Shown one piece after another: positions 9,805-21,306 of a DNA stretch of 64,000 bases. The notes under the pieces were generated by a model. It had not been told where the DNA came from. It saw only the letters and a list, made by a program, of their open reading frames with translations, and ran no database searches. The DNA comes from Haliclona indistincta. Taxonomy: Eukaryota; Porifera; Demospongiae; Haplosclerida; Chalinidae. Location of the stretch: positions 7,572,384 through 7,636,383 of the forward strand of contig OZ024791.1 of assembly GCA_964017065.1 (NCBI GenBank), read 5' to 3'. The stretch's first letter is position 1. The number at the start of each line of letters is the position of its first letter. A program made the translations under genes and the position numbers.

Positions 9805-10121
9805 ACAATGTGCTATAGTATAGCAATGTGAACTGTATTAGCAATGTTGCATGCACATTCTGCACTACCATAAATGTAAAATTTTGGACATCAAAAATTC
9901 TTGTTTTACGTGGGTGTTCGGAAATTTTCGTTATCTCACAAAATTTATATTAGTGCATAAAATTTACACAAAATTATAATGGTCATCTTAACAAAAATGC
10001 AAAATCACTTACACAATAAATTCTACTTATCAGAAAATTTGAAGCTTCGCAATTACTATACCATGAAGAATTCTGTGACGCAAACACTACCAACATTTAT
10101 GGTAAATCTACCTGCACAATT
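9787..10121 (+). repeat. Duplicated 3' flank, copy B
   Basis: Partner of 5440-5762. It begins with GAACAATGTGCTATAG at the end of gene 3 and runs through shared blocks to ATCTACCTGCACA. It is followed by another broken nuclease, just as copy A is. Confidence 0.75.
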
Positions 10122-10129
10122 ATTAGGAA

Positions 10130-10600
10130 GGTACGGTAGTGACTCCCTATGTAGGGTTGAACGGAAAAACAAGATGTTCTATTTGAACAGCGCATTAGCG
10201 TAGCTGGTCTCAACAGTCCTATTATGGTTTTTCTATCATTGCACAATACTTGCCATGGAGGTGTTGATGTGCGGGCAAGAAATGTGAAATGCTACTGTAG
10301 ACTACATGTAGTGTCAGAAATTTAAGAGATTTGACAGAATGTGTGGTGCTAGCAGGAGCTAACTTCAACCAACAACTGATTCAACCCTACTCTTATCACA
10401 CCATCCTAGATTACACACCAACACCCAACAGACAGACAACTAAAGAGTGGGCAGATAGACTATTTTGTTTTAGACCCACTTGACTATCAATACAACTTTA
10501 TTGAGCTCATTAAAAGTTGAAGAGCTTTCTGATGCTCTGAATCATGATTCAATGGTGTGTAAAATCACAGCTACAATATTAACACTGACTGAGCATCAAG
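10130..10600 (+). pseudogene. EEP nuclease relic resembling gene 4
   Basis: Contains degraded counterparts of the gene 4 core. 10190-10330 matches the segment around the catalytic His and the CQIVSKI stretch. 10320-10420 matches the DLTECVVLAGADFNQQL region (AGATTTGACAGAATGTG is identical). 10435-10490 matches the TDRRLKSGQIDYF region. 10525-10570 matches the final HD motif. Several stops and frame changes interrupt it. Confidence 0.65.
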
Positions 10601-11424
10601 AAGACGAATGAAATCAACACACTACTGACACATACCTTCCATCTCGCAAACACACTCCGTCAATCAAATCACTGCTCAAGACAGGTTCAAAATAGCTCTT
10701 CTTCATACTTCCAGTCCATGCATCGCTTCAGTATTACATGTTTCACTGTATAAAGAAAAATTTATTTTAACTTCATCCAAATGCAAAATTCTGAATACCA
10801 AAAAACCCCAAGCAACCTAGGTTCAAGACAGAATACCGAGACAGCATGACTACAAACAAAGCACTCTATCAAACAGGTACATGCAGTCAATGACCATAAA
10901 CATACAATTTCCTGCATTAAGGATAGTCAAATCGTGGCTAACAAATTTACACTCGTGGCTAACAAATTTATAATCATGGCTAACAAATACTAGCCGACGT
11001 GAGCACAATATAAGATGTGGTTTCCAACATCAACACAACAAGTACTAGCACAGCAAGTCTGATAAGATAGCTCAAACAATCACAACTTCCTGTCGCGGAA
11101 TATCATGGAAACCCACCAGCTGAAGCTCACAACCTATACTAGTACCAAGAAAATCTGATACACTAGTTCAAAACATAACAACACGAGGATATATATATAT
11201 AGAGATCACAGGAACTGAATCAAGAATTGTAATAGGTACACCGAGATCTCAAGAGATGGTAAGCTCTTTCTTCAAATAAGTGTGAAAAACCTACACATTC
11301 ACTGAGGTACTACAAAATGATGATGGGAGAGAGCTGAGAAGTGCAAGGGCCAGCCAGGGTCTATGAATCTCGTCTAAGCAGTGTTGGGTAAAGACCATCC
11401 ATTATAATTTTTCACAGAAGTACT
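10601..11424. other. Intergenic spacer, no gene seen
   Basis: AT-rich. A triplet of near-identical 17-base units (GTGGCTAACAAATTTA) lies at 10932-10990, and a short (TA)n run at about 11192. No coding or RNA gene is supported. Confidence 0.45.
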
Positions 11425-11590
11425 AAACAAGAGCAATTCGCAAGAGAATTCTGTCAGCTAGTAACAAGAACACATGAACTGACAGATAGTGGGTGGTGCC
11501 ATCAGCTATCTGAAGCAAGATATATCATTATTCCCCATGTACCAACAGAACTACGAGTGAATAGACAGCGCTGGTATAGTAGTTGTGTAT
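11425..11590 (+). pseudogene. Short EEP nuclease relic
   Basis: Reads as FAREFCQLVTRTHELTDS and then PTELRVNRQRW, aligning with gene 4 from the segment before its Asp/Asn motif to its TDRRLKSGQ segment. The AGAD motif itself has been deleted. It lies 136 bases upstream of intact gene 4. Confidence 0.55.
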
Positions 11591-11725
11591 ACTGTAAATA
11601 CCGTAGCGCTTGAAAAGTAAACTTGTGCCAGGTGAGGATAGTATTAGCTCCGTATAGTAGCAAGCTCTAGCCTTCTGCCACCGTCCAGATACTCCAACAA
11701 GACTTCACAAGTATAACCAACAGCA

Positions 11726-12688
11726 ATGGCGGCATGTCAAGAAGCTTTAGAGACAGAGGACATAGAATTAATAAGATCAGCAGTTTCACCCACAGCAGGC
11801 AGTCCAGCACCCAATTCAGAGCCTATAAAAGTTCTATTATGGAACATTTTTGGTCCTGGATATGCTGAAGCTCGCAGACTACTGGTTCCAGCTATAGTGA
11901 ATGAAGTAGATCCAGATGTACTACTGCTACAGGAGACCAAGGAACGACAACTAATGAACACAATCACAAATCCGAAAAACAACGGTGATGAAAGAAAGTA
12001 TAAAGATGTCTTAGCAACGGATTCGACAGAGACAAGGGTGATATACGATGCGAATAAGTACAGTTTAGTTAATCAAGAAAAGCTATTTCTTAAAGACAAA
12101 GAAACACTAGAGGGCATACTAAAGATCAGCATAGAGAGCGTGCTTTCAGCAGAAAATATGGTGAGCTTAAGAAAAGGAAAGTTAGAAGTTCTGAAAGATG
12201 TTTTCGAAAACCGCATCAGCATTGCTGGTCTGAGGAGAAAAGACTCTCCTGCGAGTCCGGTAGTAGCTTTTCTGTCATTCCATAACGTTCACAAAAGCAA
12301 GGGCGCTGACGTGAGAGCAAGAGCAGTGGAAGGCATCTGCCAAATAGTGTCAAAAATAAGAGATTTGACAGAATGTGTGGTGCTAGCTGGAGCTGACTTC
12401 AACCAACAGCTAACCACCTGTCACAACCATACCATCCTTAAGTACACTCCAACAGACAGACGGCTAAAGAGCGGTCAAATAGACTACTTCATCTTGGATC
12501 CCCCTGACTGTGTAAGAGTACCAGTCAAGCCGTGGAATTATATGGAAGCAAGCGAGAATGCCAACAACCCGCTAAATGCAACGATGACAAGACTTTTGAG
12601 AGAAAATAACGAAAAGACAGGAAAACCTTACACTATCACAGAATACGATAAAGCATTAGATCATGATCCTCTAGTGTGTGAGCTGTGA
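11726..12688 (+). CDS. EEP-family nuclease 4, short N-terminus
   Basis: Single-exon frame, 320 aa, ATG at 11726 in good context (AGCAATGGCGG). Only about 30 residues precede the core, with no cysteine module or coiled coil. Core motifs are present: LLWNIFG, DVLLLQET, FLSFHN, LAGADFN, IDYFILD and LDHDPLV. It ends directly after LVCEL with no acidic tail. Two relics upstream (10130-10600 and 11425-11590) are closer to this copy than to genes 1-3, so it belongs to its own subgroup. Probably an active metal-dependent nuclease or phosphatase; substrate unknown. Confidence 0.8.
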   Translation: MAACQEALETEDIELIRSAVSPTAGSPAPNSEPIKVLLWNIFGPGYAEARRLLVPAIVNEVDPDVLLLQETKERQLMNTITNPKNNGDERKYKDVLATDSTETRVIYDANKYSLVNQEKLFLKDKETLEGILKISIESVLSAENMVSLRKGKLEVLKDVFENRISIAGLRRKDSPASPVVAFLSFHNVHKSKGADVRARAVEGICQIVSKIRDLTECVVLAGADFNQQLTTCHNHTILKYTPTDRRLKSGQIDYFILDPPDCVRVPVKPWNYMEASENANNPLNATMTRLLRENNEKTGKPYTITEYDKALDHDPLVCEL

Positions 12689-13693
12689 TGGAACAGCTAC
12701 ATGATGATGTCATGAATCGGTGTTGAAGTGTTGTTTGTAGCTAACATTATCATCAACTAGAGAATGTTTGTCACTATACATTTATACCACAGATCTGGAA
12801 ATTTTCGGTGCATTTAATTTTTGTCGTTAGCTTGGTTGCGCAAATAGTGCACATTGATTTAACCAATGCACGTATTTAATTTTCGGCGCAAGGACTAACT
12901 ACGAAAATATTTTGTCTGAGATTTTGATGATGAAAATTTTACGGTAGCTAACTAGAGAATGTTTGTCACCGTATTGCACCAAAAGTTGACACAAATTGAT
13001 GATGCTTTAGCACAACACAGCATATTGAACAATTTCTACCTTGCACATTGAGAGATCAATTTACACAGTGCATGGTCAGCATAGATGTGAGCTGTTTTGC
13101 ATACACAATAATTACTGCACGGGAATCTGTTTACTAGCTCGTAACCTATGTAGATTATGCAGTATATCACTTAAGGGTGGAAATCCCAAACATCAGGATT
13201 ACGAATATTTTGGTTTCTACTGTTAGTTGAAGGCTTGGTCAGTCACACTGATCACCCAAGAAAGTCGCCATTCGTCTTGTGGGCGTAGCAAGCCCCACCC
13301 AATGACGAAAAGTTGCGTTTCTTTCCTGAGCATGCCACACCCACACAAAATGTCAGACATAAACTTTGGTACACAAGGAAGAAACGTATGTATGGGATTT
13401 TGCAAAAAGGTCTCTGTCTGTAAGTTACAGAGGGGCGAATATTTAATGAGAACAAACGATTTCGGCAAAAATCCCTTACCGGCAAGAGCGATGGAAGAAG
13501 ATACATCTCCTTTTGCCAGAGCGCCAAAAAATGCCACCTGACGCCCTCCCCACGACCCACCCACCCCTATGTGGGTCTCTCCTGATTGCCGAGTATGAAA
13601 TAATTTTGTTCCAAATACGGCAAGTGCTACTGGAGTGTGGGTACACTCATTTTCTTTGTAAAACGGGCAAGTAATAGCCAGGACACTGTAGAT
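12689..13693. other. Intergenic spacer, no gene supported
   Basis: Contains a degraded foldback-like stretch at about 12787-12950 with TTTTCGG-type words at both ends. Open frames of up to 211 codons on the minus strand (13223-13858) have no recognisable domain, run into the inverted repeat that follows, and are matched by overlapping frames on both strands, so I do not call them. Confidence 0.45.
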
Positions 13694-13963
13694 TATACAT
13701 GGTTTCGCGACAGAGGCGTGATGGAATGTTCGCGCTGAATATAATGAGAAAAACGCGCTATGACGAGGTGACCGCCTACTGGTGGACAGGGTCCACGGAT
13801 GAATTTCGCGGTAATATACTGATCTACTGTCAGCTTCGCATACGTTCGCGAATTTCATCCGTGGACCCTGTCCACCAGTAGGCGGTCACCTCGTCATAGC
13901 GCGTTTTTCTCATTATATTCAGCGCGAACATTCCATCACGCCTCTGTCGCGAAACCATGTATA
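13694..13963. repeat. Near-perfect long inverted repeat (117-bp arms)
   Basis: Arm 13694-13810 and arm 13847-13963 are reverse complements with one mismatch in 117 positions, separated by 36 bases. Each outer end reads TATACATGGTTTCGCG. Such identity implies recent origin or gene-conversion maintenance. A read-through transcript would form a long double-stranded hairpin. It may be a young foldback element, but I see no clear flanking duplication. Confidence 0.85.
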
Positions 13964-14390
13964 TTGTGCAAAGGGCAGCAAGAAAGAATAGTTCGGGTTT
14001 TCCTGGCTTAAGGCTCGTGCACATGAATTAACTTACACATTGTCAATTGTCCAAATGAGTGATGACATCAAGGTCCATTTGACTTTTAAAATGTTCTACA
14101 GGCCTCTATAAAATTAATACAGATAAGTAAGGAAGGAGTCACATTGTTTATAATTATGCTTTAGCCTAGCTAGATTATATAAATTACAATATCTTTATTA
14201 CTCTCAAATTGTATGACCACTCACAGACAGGTTTGAATATCGTGGATATTACACGCATAACGTATCCATTCTGTCAGTCTCTTGGAGTCATAGCTCGGCT
14301 CGTCCATGCTTGCCCACGTGTTGAATAGAAATGTGGGTATGGCACCTGCCGTGGGTGTGGTCTCAGTTCAGCTCGAACGAACTCGAGGTC

Positions 14391-17300
14391 ATGAATTCGC
14401 CATCTGAGTCACACGATTCTGTCGAGGCAGCAGTCATGGACGCTTCCAACCACCGGGCAGAGTCTCTAGAGGTGCCTCCGTATTCCTCTGGCTATGGAAC
14501 GTCTATGCCAGGCGCTTCGTGTAGCTACAGTAAACCTTATGGCGACGCAGGCGAAGAAGAATCTATGATTGACCCCGAGGTGCAACCACTGCTGCAGAAA
14601 CGCGTCCTAGACAAAAAGAAAGGTACTTCTACTAGCATTCTGTTAGCGATAAATCTTTTCTTCTCTTTCGTCAGCTCGAAAGAAGAAGCTAGGGATGATA
14701 TTCGGGGTCACCATTCCGTGTATTCTCTCCATATTCAGCTACCTTCTCTTCCTTCGTCTCGGGTTTGTAGTTGGACAGGTCAGTGTGTATATACAGTGAT
14801 TACCAACATTATTACACTGTTCATGTGTCCTTAGGCTGGTTACCTGGAGACACTAGCCATGTTGCTGCTGGGCTATGCTGTAGTAGTCCTCACTGTGCTG
14901 TCTATATCAGCCATTGCTACTAACGGCAATGTGGAGGGAGGTGGTGTATACTGTATCCATTGTGCTAACACTATTACTCTATTGTAACGAGAGCTATGTA
15001 ACTTAGCTCTAATAGACACAGGAGGTGTGTATATACTATAATTTATTTGCTAGGCTTACATTTCTGGAATCAAATTTCAGCTTATAATCACAGATACTAG
15101 ATAGGCACCGTTTCCAAATTGCAAAATTTTGTTGTTCATGTCTAGTCTCTGTTGTATTCTTCCCAAGCAGACCCATGTTATTGTATTATGGTATAGCCTC
15201 TTTACCACCCAGTTTGTTGTCCTCCAGGGTATTGTTGTTTTTCGTTCTGTCTATCGTGGTGAAATTGAAAGCTTCTGCTTTGATTAGTCGTAAATTGTAA
15301 CGTCAGTATACACCTATTGTGTTAATAATAGAAAGATAAAAATCAACTATCTATAAACATGAAAATACCTTGACCCATTCACCATCCAGTCATGATCAGT
15401 CGTGCATTGGGTCCTGAGTTTGGCGGCTCGGTAGGAATCATATTCTTCATTGCTAACATCTTTGCCTCAGCGACCTATGTGATTGGTAAGGTCATCATAA
15501 TGTGTGTGTGTTCAGCATAATGTCATTACTGCACACCTGCTCATTTTGTGTGACATCATTTCCTTGCTCACAGCCTTTGTAGAAGCTTTGATGAATAGCT
15601 TTGGTGCTGGTGGGATTGGGTCTCTGATACCTAATTGCCCTGATCACAATGGTTAGTGTGCTATACTTTATAACCAGTATTATTAGCAACCACTGATTTT
15701 AGCGTTTTTAGCAAGTGAGGTCATAAACGCTAAATTTAGGTAACGCTAAAATTTAACTTTAATGAGATTCGTTGGTGGTTTTGCAGTAATAATGACTGTT
15801 AACGAGCATGAATAAATAACAGCAATTAGTATACGCTAATCACAAAACACTAAAATTCAGTGGTCGCTAATAATACAAGGTATGGTGGTCCATGCATGAG
15901 TGAGTTGCTCTGTACAGAATCTTGTCCTGGTATACCTGTGGAATATGGGTTCCTTGTGCTGTATCGATCAGTGATAGCGTTGTTCTGTCTCTTGGTGTGT
16001 CTGGTTGGAGCAGGTAAGGTCACCAGTTGCTAAACCAACAATGTTTCACCTTTTGTTGTGTAGGTCTGTTTGCTAAGACTCAGTTCATCATCTTCCTTGT
16101 GGTGATGTTTGCAGTAGCCACTTCCATGGTGAGTTTATAGGATTATGTAAACCATTGCGCAACCATACCTTCCCCCTAATAGTTTAGTTTTGGTTATCAA
16201 GAATTCATGCCTATTTCATTTGTAAGTTACATTGTGTACAGATATTGTATCTATGGTAACAGTCAGTTGGATGCCAGTATGTGATAATGTATTTTTGTTA
16301 TTAGTTGAATGGTACTGGCAATGCAAGCAAGGTTCTCACATCGAACTATACTGCGTTTAGTTTTGATACCTTTGTGGATAACCTTTTGGTGAGTGAGTGA
16401 ATGAATGAGCTGCTGCTTATTGTCCTGTTTCCAGCCGCACTACACTGCTGGACAAAGTTTCCAGCTAGTATTTGCTGTACTGTTCAACGGATGTACTGGA
16501 ATTATGGGTAGGTGTGGTTTCTTCGGAAGGTACCTGTTTACACACTCCTTCTCCACAGCTGGTGCTAATATATCTGGAGACCTCAGTAAGCCGAGTTTCT
16601 CTATTCCAGTCGGGACGCTGTTCGCTTGTGCTATCACGTTCTTTATCTACATCATGCTGTGTGAGTATTGTACAGTACTGGTATTGTATGTACAGTATCT
16701 TATCTGGTCTATTGTACAGTTACCTTCACTGCCTTCACTTGCGAACGAGAACTGCTACTACTCAACTACAACTACCTCCAAGTACTTGCTCAATCTGACT
16801 TATTTTCTTTTAAATTTACCTCTCTCTCTCTTTGCAGGATATCAATGTGGTCAGATACTTCATCGCTGTTGGTGTGTTTGCAGCAACTCTTTCTGCTGCC
16901 CTGTCTACTCTAATCGGTGCCTCTCGTGTGCTCCAAGCTCTAGCTAAGGACAGGCTCTTCAGTGCGTCAAATCAACCATTGCTCTTGTTTACTCTACTCA
17001 TCTATTATGTTTGTAGGTGGTGTACTTCATCCGTTTACCTTCACTGTTGGCAAGGAACCTATAGTTGCTGTGTTGTCTTCCTGGTTGGCTGTGCAAGTGA
17101 GCTGTCACTCACCTACCAACTCATCAATTCACCTCTTCTTTGTTCGCTACAGGCTGTAATCTTCATCCCCACTCTCAACACGGTCGCTGTCATTGTCACT
17201 ATGTTCTTCCTCCTCTCCTATGGCGTCGTCAACATTGCCTGCCTCGCACTCAAGTTCGCTTCTGCTCCTAACTTCAGGCCCACGTTTCAAGTATATGCCA

Positions 17301-19591
17301 GATACACATGTAAGACCATACTTCAGCCTATACCATCATCTTTCCTCTGCCTACCCTCCAGCACTCCTTGGTGCTCTCGGATGCTTTATTTTGATGTTTG
17401 TTATCAATCCATTGTACGCCGCTATCACGCTAGGTATGCTGTTGTCTTTCACACTCTTACCTTATTTGGTCTTCTTTCAGCTGTAATGGTGATGTTGTTT
17501 ATCTATCTGTTGCTAAGAGCTCCAGCCACTCCGTGGGGTGATGTGTCACAAGCACTCATCTATCATCAAGTCAGATGATGACCTCTCTGTTTCATGTGTG
17601 ACCTTTCTTCCGTCTGTATAGGTGCGCAAGTTTCTACTGCGTCTGGATATCCGAAAGAACCACGTCAAGTTCTGGCGTCCTGAGATCCTACTCCTGGTTG
17701 CTAATCCACGCTCTTCATATAAACTGATCCAGTTTGCAAATGAACTCAAGAAGGTTCATATGAATGCACGTGTATCACCTTTCATTCTTTCTGTTCTTCT
17801 CCCAGGGAGGACTGTATGTTTTAGGTCACGTGGTTACAAAGCCGTTTGATACCGATGTTGCCGAGTACTACAATCGTCAGCTCACAGTGTGGCTTGACTT
17901 TGTAGACATATCAAAAGTGAAGGCATTCGTTGAGTTGTCCATATCTGATTCTGTGAGAGCTGGAGCTCGTAACCTGCTAACTGTAAGTGCCTTTGTTGTG
18001 GTGATGCTTTGTGCGATGCATTGCTAATATAGTGTGCTGGATTGGGAGGCATGAAGCCCAATATACTAGCCATGGGCTTCTACTCTAAAGAGCAACCTCA
18101 AGATCACCTGGAAGAGCTCCACAATAGCCTGCAGAAGAGACCCAACTTTGTCCGTGTTCTCATTAGAGATGAATCACGTCAGTCACATCATCTCCTTGGC
18201 TTTCTACCGTTTTACGTTTCTCTCCTGTAGTGAAGAAGTATGATCGTGTTAATGCTCAGCTACCTCGACTGAGAGAAGAGGTGAGTGGTAGAAGCGATTG
18301 ATATAGGATTTTTCACAACTGTCATTCTCTGTAGGACGAGCATGCGCTATCACAAGAAGTGTATGTGGGTATGATTCAGGTAAGCCACATCTTGCTCATA
18401 ATCCACCGTTCATCTTCTCTTTAGGACGCAATCACAATGGACAAGAGTGTCTGCATCATGAGAAAGTGAGTAGTCCCACTAACCACTCACTTCACACACT
18501 CTTTCTCTCCACAGCTTCGACCAGTACAGGCCGCCGTCACAGGAAAAGCCATATATTGATGTGTGGCCGATGTGTGTCCACTTCAATGAAGAGTTTGACA
18601 ATACCTTCACCATGCTGCTTCAGCTAGCCTGTGTGATACACATGAAGGACAAGGACAAAATGATCTCACACTCTCGTATTAGAATATTCGTAGTTGTTGA
18701 TTCTAGTGAGTGAAGCATGTGTTTCTCACCATTTCAATCCTTTATCTCACCACTTCTGTTTTTATTTCCACTTTTTATTTCACTTCATTCACTTTCTTTA
18801 TTCAGCAAATGGAACAATGGAAAAAGACGTATTAAAGGATTTTCTACAAGAAGCCAGAATTGAGGCATCTGTTATAGTACGTTGAGATTGATTGTACTAG
18901 TGTGCCTCACTGCTCCTGCCGTTCACAGATCCTACCCCAGATGGACGGAGCCACAGACTTGTTCAATACCTTCACAGATAGCTTCACATCAACGGCAACA
19001 AGGGTTAGTAGCAGCACAGCGGGAAATATTCGCAGGAGAAATTTTTCGCGAATTACAGGCTATTCGCGAAAATATTATCCGCGAATGTCTTGTTTTGTTG
19101 ACAAAGATAGGGCAATAGCGCTGATTCACCAAAAAATATTATTCGCAAAATCTCTATCTCGCACATTCGCGAAAGTTTTCTCCCACAAAAATTCCCCACT
19201 ATATAGTAGTGTGTTCAGTCAGTCACTGTATGTGCTTTATCAGTTACGGGGCACTGAGCATTATGCACGACTGAATAGAATGATGAAGGAGAGATCTCAC
19301 GGAGCAAGTGAGCTGTTACTTGAAGCTATAAAGATCACTCTTCACTGCCTCCTCTCTCCCTCTCAGATGTAATATTCACTTCACTGCCGAGGGTGCCTCA
19401 AGATATCGAAGCTTCTGCATCATACATCAAGGAGCTTGATGAGCTATCAGGTAAGAAGTTTACTCCACTAACTTTCTTTACCTCTCTCTCTCCATCCCTC
19501 CCTCTCCCTCCCTCTCTCTCTCCTTGTAGCCGGCTTACCACCTACTGTAATGGTACACGGCACTATGCCCGTGATATCAAATGACCTCTAG
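14391..19591 (+). CDS. SLC12A9: SLC12A9-like cation-chloride cotransporter family protein
   Basis: 28 exons giving 922 aa: 14391-14622, 14675-14778, 14835-14952, 15390-15485, 15574-15651, 15918-16013, 16064-16128, 16305-16388, 16435-16507, 16559-16660, 16720-16781, 16838-16961, 17017-17096, 17153-17309, 17362-17433, 17481-17569, 17622-17753, 17806-17982, 18033-18177, 18231-18280, 18335-18379, 18425-18465, 18515-18705, 18806-18876, 18929-19003, 19244-19307, 19367-19450, 19530-19591. All phases agree. Recognisable blocks are [20 protein letters not shown] (first membrane helix), [84 protein letters not shown] and a C-terminal VMVHGTMP-(I/V)-SNDL, all matching the SLC12A9 subfamily rather than NKCC or KCC. 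It has about 12 membrane helices and a large cytosolic C-terminal domain. Human SLC12A9 is a regulatory or lysosomal ion transporter (family knowledge). An in-frame upstream ATG at 14331 would add 20 residues. It converges with ROGDI. Confidence 0.93.
15678..15875. mobile_element. MITE in SLC12A9 intron 5
   Basis: Ends are inverted copies, with words such as TTATTAGCAACCACTGA on the left and TCAGTGGTCGCTAATAA on the right, plus the inner TTTTAGCGTTTT pair. Length about 200 bp. TA sits at each end, consistent with a TA target. It expands an intron that would otherwise be near the usual size. Confidence 0.65.
19007..19208. mobile_element. Diverged CCGTATAGC-type MITE in SLC12A9 intron 25
   Basis: Same family as 45773-45977. 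Shared internal words include GCGCTGATTC/GAATCAGCGC and the tract AAGACATTCGC or its inverse. Ends have drifted (right end CCCCACTATATAGTA against CCCGCTATACGGTA). It is an older copy. Confidence 0.65.
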
Positions 19592-19845
19592 AGTTAATTT
19601 ATTGTTGTTATAATAATGATGCTATAGTAACATATTCTTGCTATCTATGTGGACACATTATTTGTTTGTGTATAAATTATTTGTTGTTGTATATAACTAC
19701 AATTTGACTTTTAGCCGACATGTGACACAGTAAAATTAAAAACAACTTTGAAATATATAAAAACAAAGAGTTCTAAAATCACATATTTTGAAAGATATAA
19801 AAACAAGACGTCCACAAAACATAAATCACACGTTGCGTTGGTCTG

Positions 19846-21260
19846 TTAATAGTTTTGTAGCATAGCATCAAATATGCTGACCTGAGAAGGAGATGACATG
19901 CACAAGTTGTATGCATAAGAGATGATTGCACCTTATCTGTGAAGTCCTGAGCAATCTCTTGCGCTTCTTTCAGTAGTCTAAGGACTGCCGACAGCCAGGG
20001 AATGGGTGACTGAACCTGTGCGCAGAAGGGTAGCGTGTGAGGTGATGTGTGTGTGTGCTCTACATGTAGTACCTGGAACTGATTGGTCACTTCATAAGTA
20101 CCTCCACCGTGATCGCTATGGCGATGGATAAACAACCACAACTGCATAACTATCATCACTCACAATGTCGATCCTATTTGAAATGAATTCCCTGATCCAG
20201 CCTTGCCCTGAGAAAAAAAACAAATATGACTTTTTAAGGGCAAAAAAGTTGCGTACCATTGAGGTAGATTGTTTGTTGGTCTGTGTCACACTGAATATAG
20301 TCAATACCAGCTGAGAGCAGTTGATGTGAAAATGAACAAACGTGTCCTCGGGAAGTTCTGGTTTGAAATGGCTCTGTAAATAACAAGGCACAAACAGAAC
20401 CTCTCTCTCCTCTCTCGTTCTTTCTCTTACTCTCTGCTCAGCGGAGTATATCTCAGCCATGCTGGGTAGTCTAGGTACCACCAGCACCTCTTCAGCTTTT
20501 CTCAAGTTAGTGTTAAGTTCGTAAAATGCACGTGAAAGTTGAGATGGTGTTTTGAGTGCCTGCTGTGTGTCCTGAATAAACTGCAACTGCTGATAGGCAA
20601 TCTGAAAATGGTTGGCACAATCCTGGATCTGCAAAATTATGAATAGCAGAGCACTAACTAGCACACTCATACCTGTTCTAGTCTCCATGCTGTGTGCTCC
20701 TTGATAGAGGTCCTGAGTTGTTTACCTGAGCTCTGTTTGCTGGACAGCCGTACACTGATGTCCTGAGACATACCATCACATCAATGCACAATAGATATAC
20801 TTGTGTGTAGTCTATGCTCACAGCTTTTGATATTCTGTTGCCGTCTACTGTAGCGACACATGTGACGTTCTCGCTTCTATTGGTCGGATACAGTAACCAA
20901 TCAGATTGCAGCATTATATCATGTGATGCTAGCTCACTGAGGTTGGGACAGGTAGATTCTGTGACTGTCGCTATTATGCGATGATCTCAGGACTACTGCA
21001 AGTTTAGCCTCACAATCCTGCAGAACGATTTATACGTGTTCTTTCAGTCAGATAGTGCAGCTAGGCCTCCCACCAACAAACACTTGTGAATGTCCTCCAG
21101 TTTCTGAACAAACTCGTTCTCCAAAAGCCATGCAAACTCTCGCCGCTGTAGACAAGCGGTAAAATTATTACAACAATCACTAAAAACCAACCATAGTATC
21201 CAGCTCTCTTTCAACACACTGGTCTCGTGACGAGGTCATACTTGCACCTAACGTCGCCAT
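19846..21260 (-). CDS. ROGDI: ROGDI homologue (RAVE/V-ATPase regulator)
   Basis: Ten exons on the minus strand, 287 aa: 21260-21192, 21145-21078, 20936-20822, 20762-20673, 20628-20431, 20373-20257, 20207-20164, 20115-20073, 20015-19932, 19881-19846. Phases close throughout and the length equals human ROGDI. Conserved blocks: EFAWLLENEF near the N-terminus, WRLEQ-IQDCANH, RLPSMAEIYS, ELPEDTFVHFHINCSQL (the human LPSDLLVNVYINLNKL block) and SPIPWLSAVL. Two introns use the donor GTTGGT. In animals Rogdi is a partner of the DMXL/WDR7 (RAVE-like) complex that promotes V-ATPase assembly, and loss causes Kohlschutter-Tonz syndrome in humans (family knowledge). It has a leucine-zipper-like helical fold and no membrane segment. 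It shares a 46-bp promoter with the SDR gene. Confidence 0.92.
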
Positions 21261-21306
21261 TTTGTTACCCACGCCCACTCTGAGATAATAGTGGGCGTTC
21301 TTCGAA
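21261..21306. promoter_or_regulatory. 46-bp bidirectional promoter with a GTGGGCG dyad
   Basis: The start codons of ROGDI (-) and the SDR gene (+) are only 46 bp apart. Inside is a perfect 9-bp inverted repeat, ACGCCCACT (21271-21279) and AGTGGGCGT (21290-21298), the GC-box-like core bound by KLF/SP or EGR zinc fingers in animals. A CAAAATGGCG word (YY1-like) overlaps the ROGDI ATG. Factor identity is inference. Confidence 0.6.

Noticed and set aside
118..12688. Nuclease genes as LINE ORF2 endonuclease domains
   Set aside because: No reverse transcriptase frame, poly-A tail or target duplication follows any copy, and one copy has a proper intron.
13223..13858. 211-codon open frame on the minus strand
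   Set aside because: No recognisable domain. It runs into the 117-bp inverted repeat, overlaps frames on both strands, and lacks splice support.
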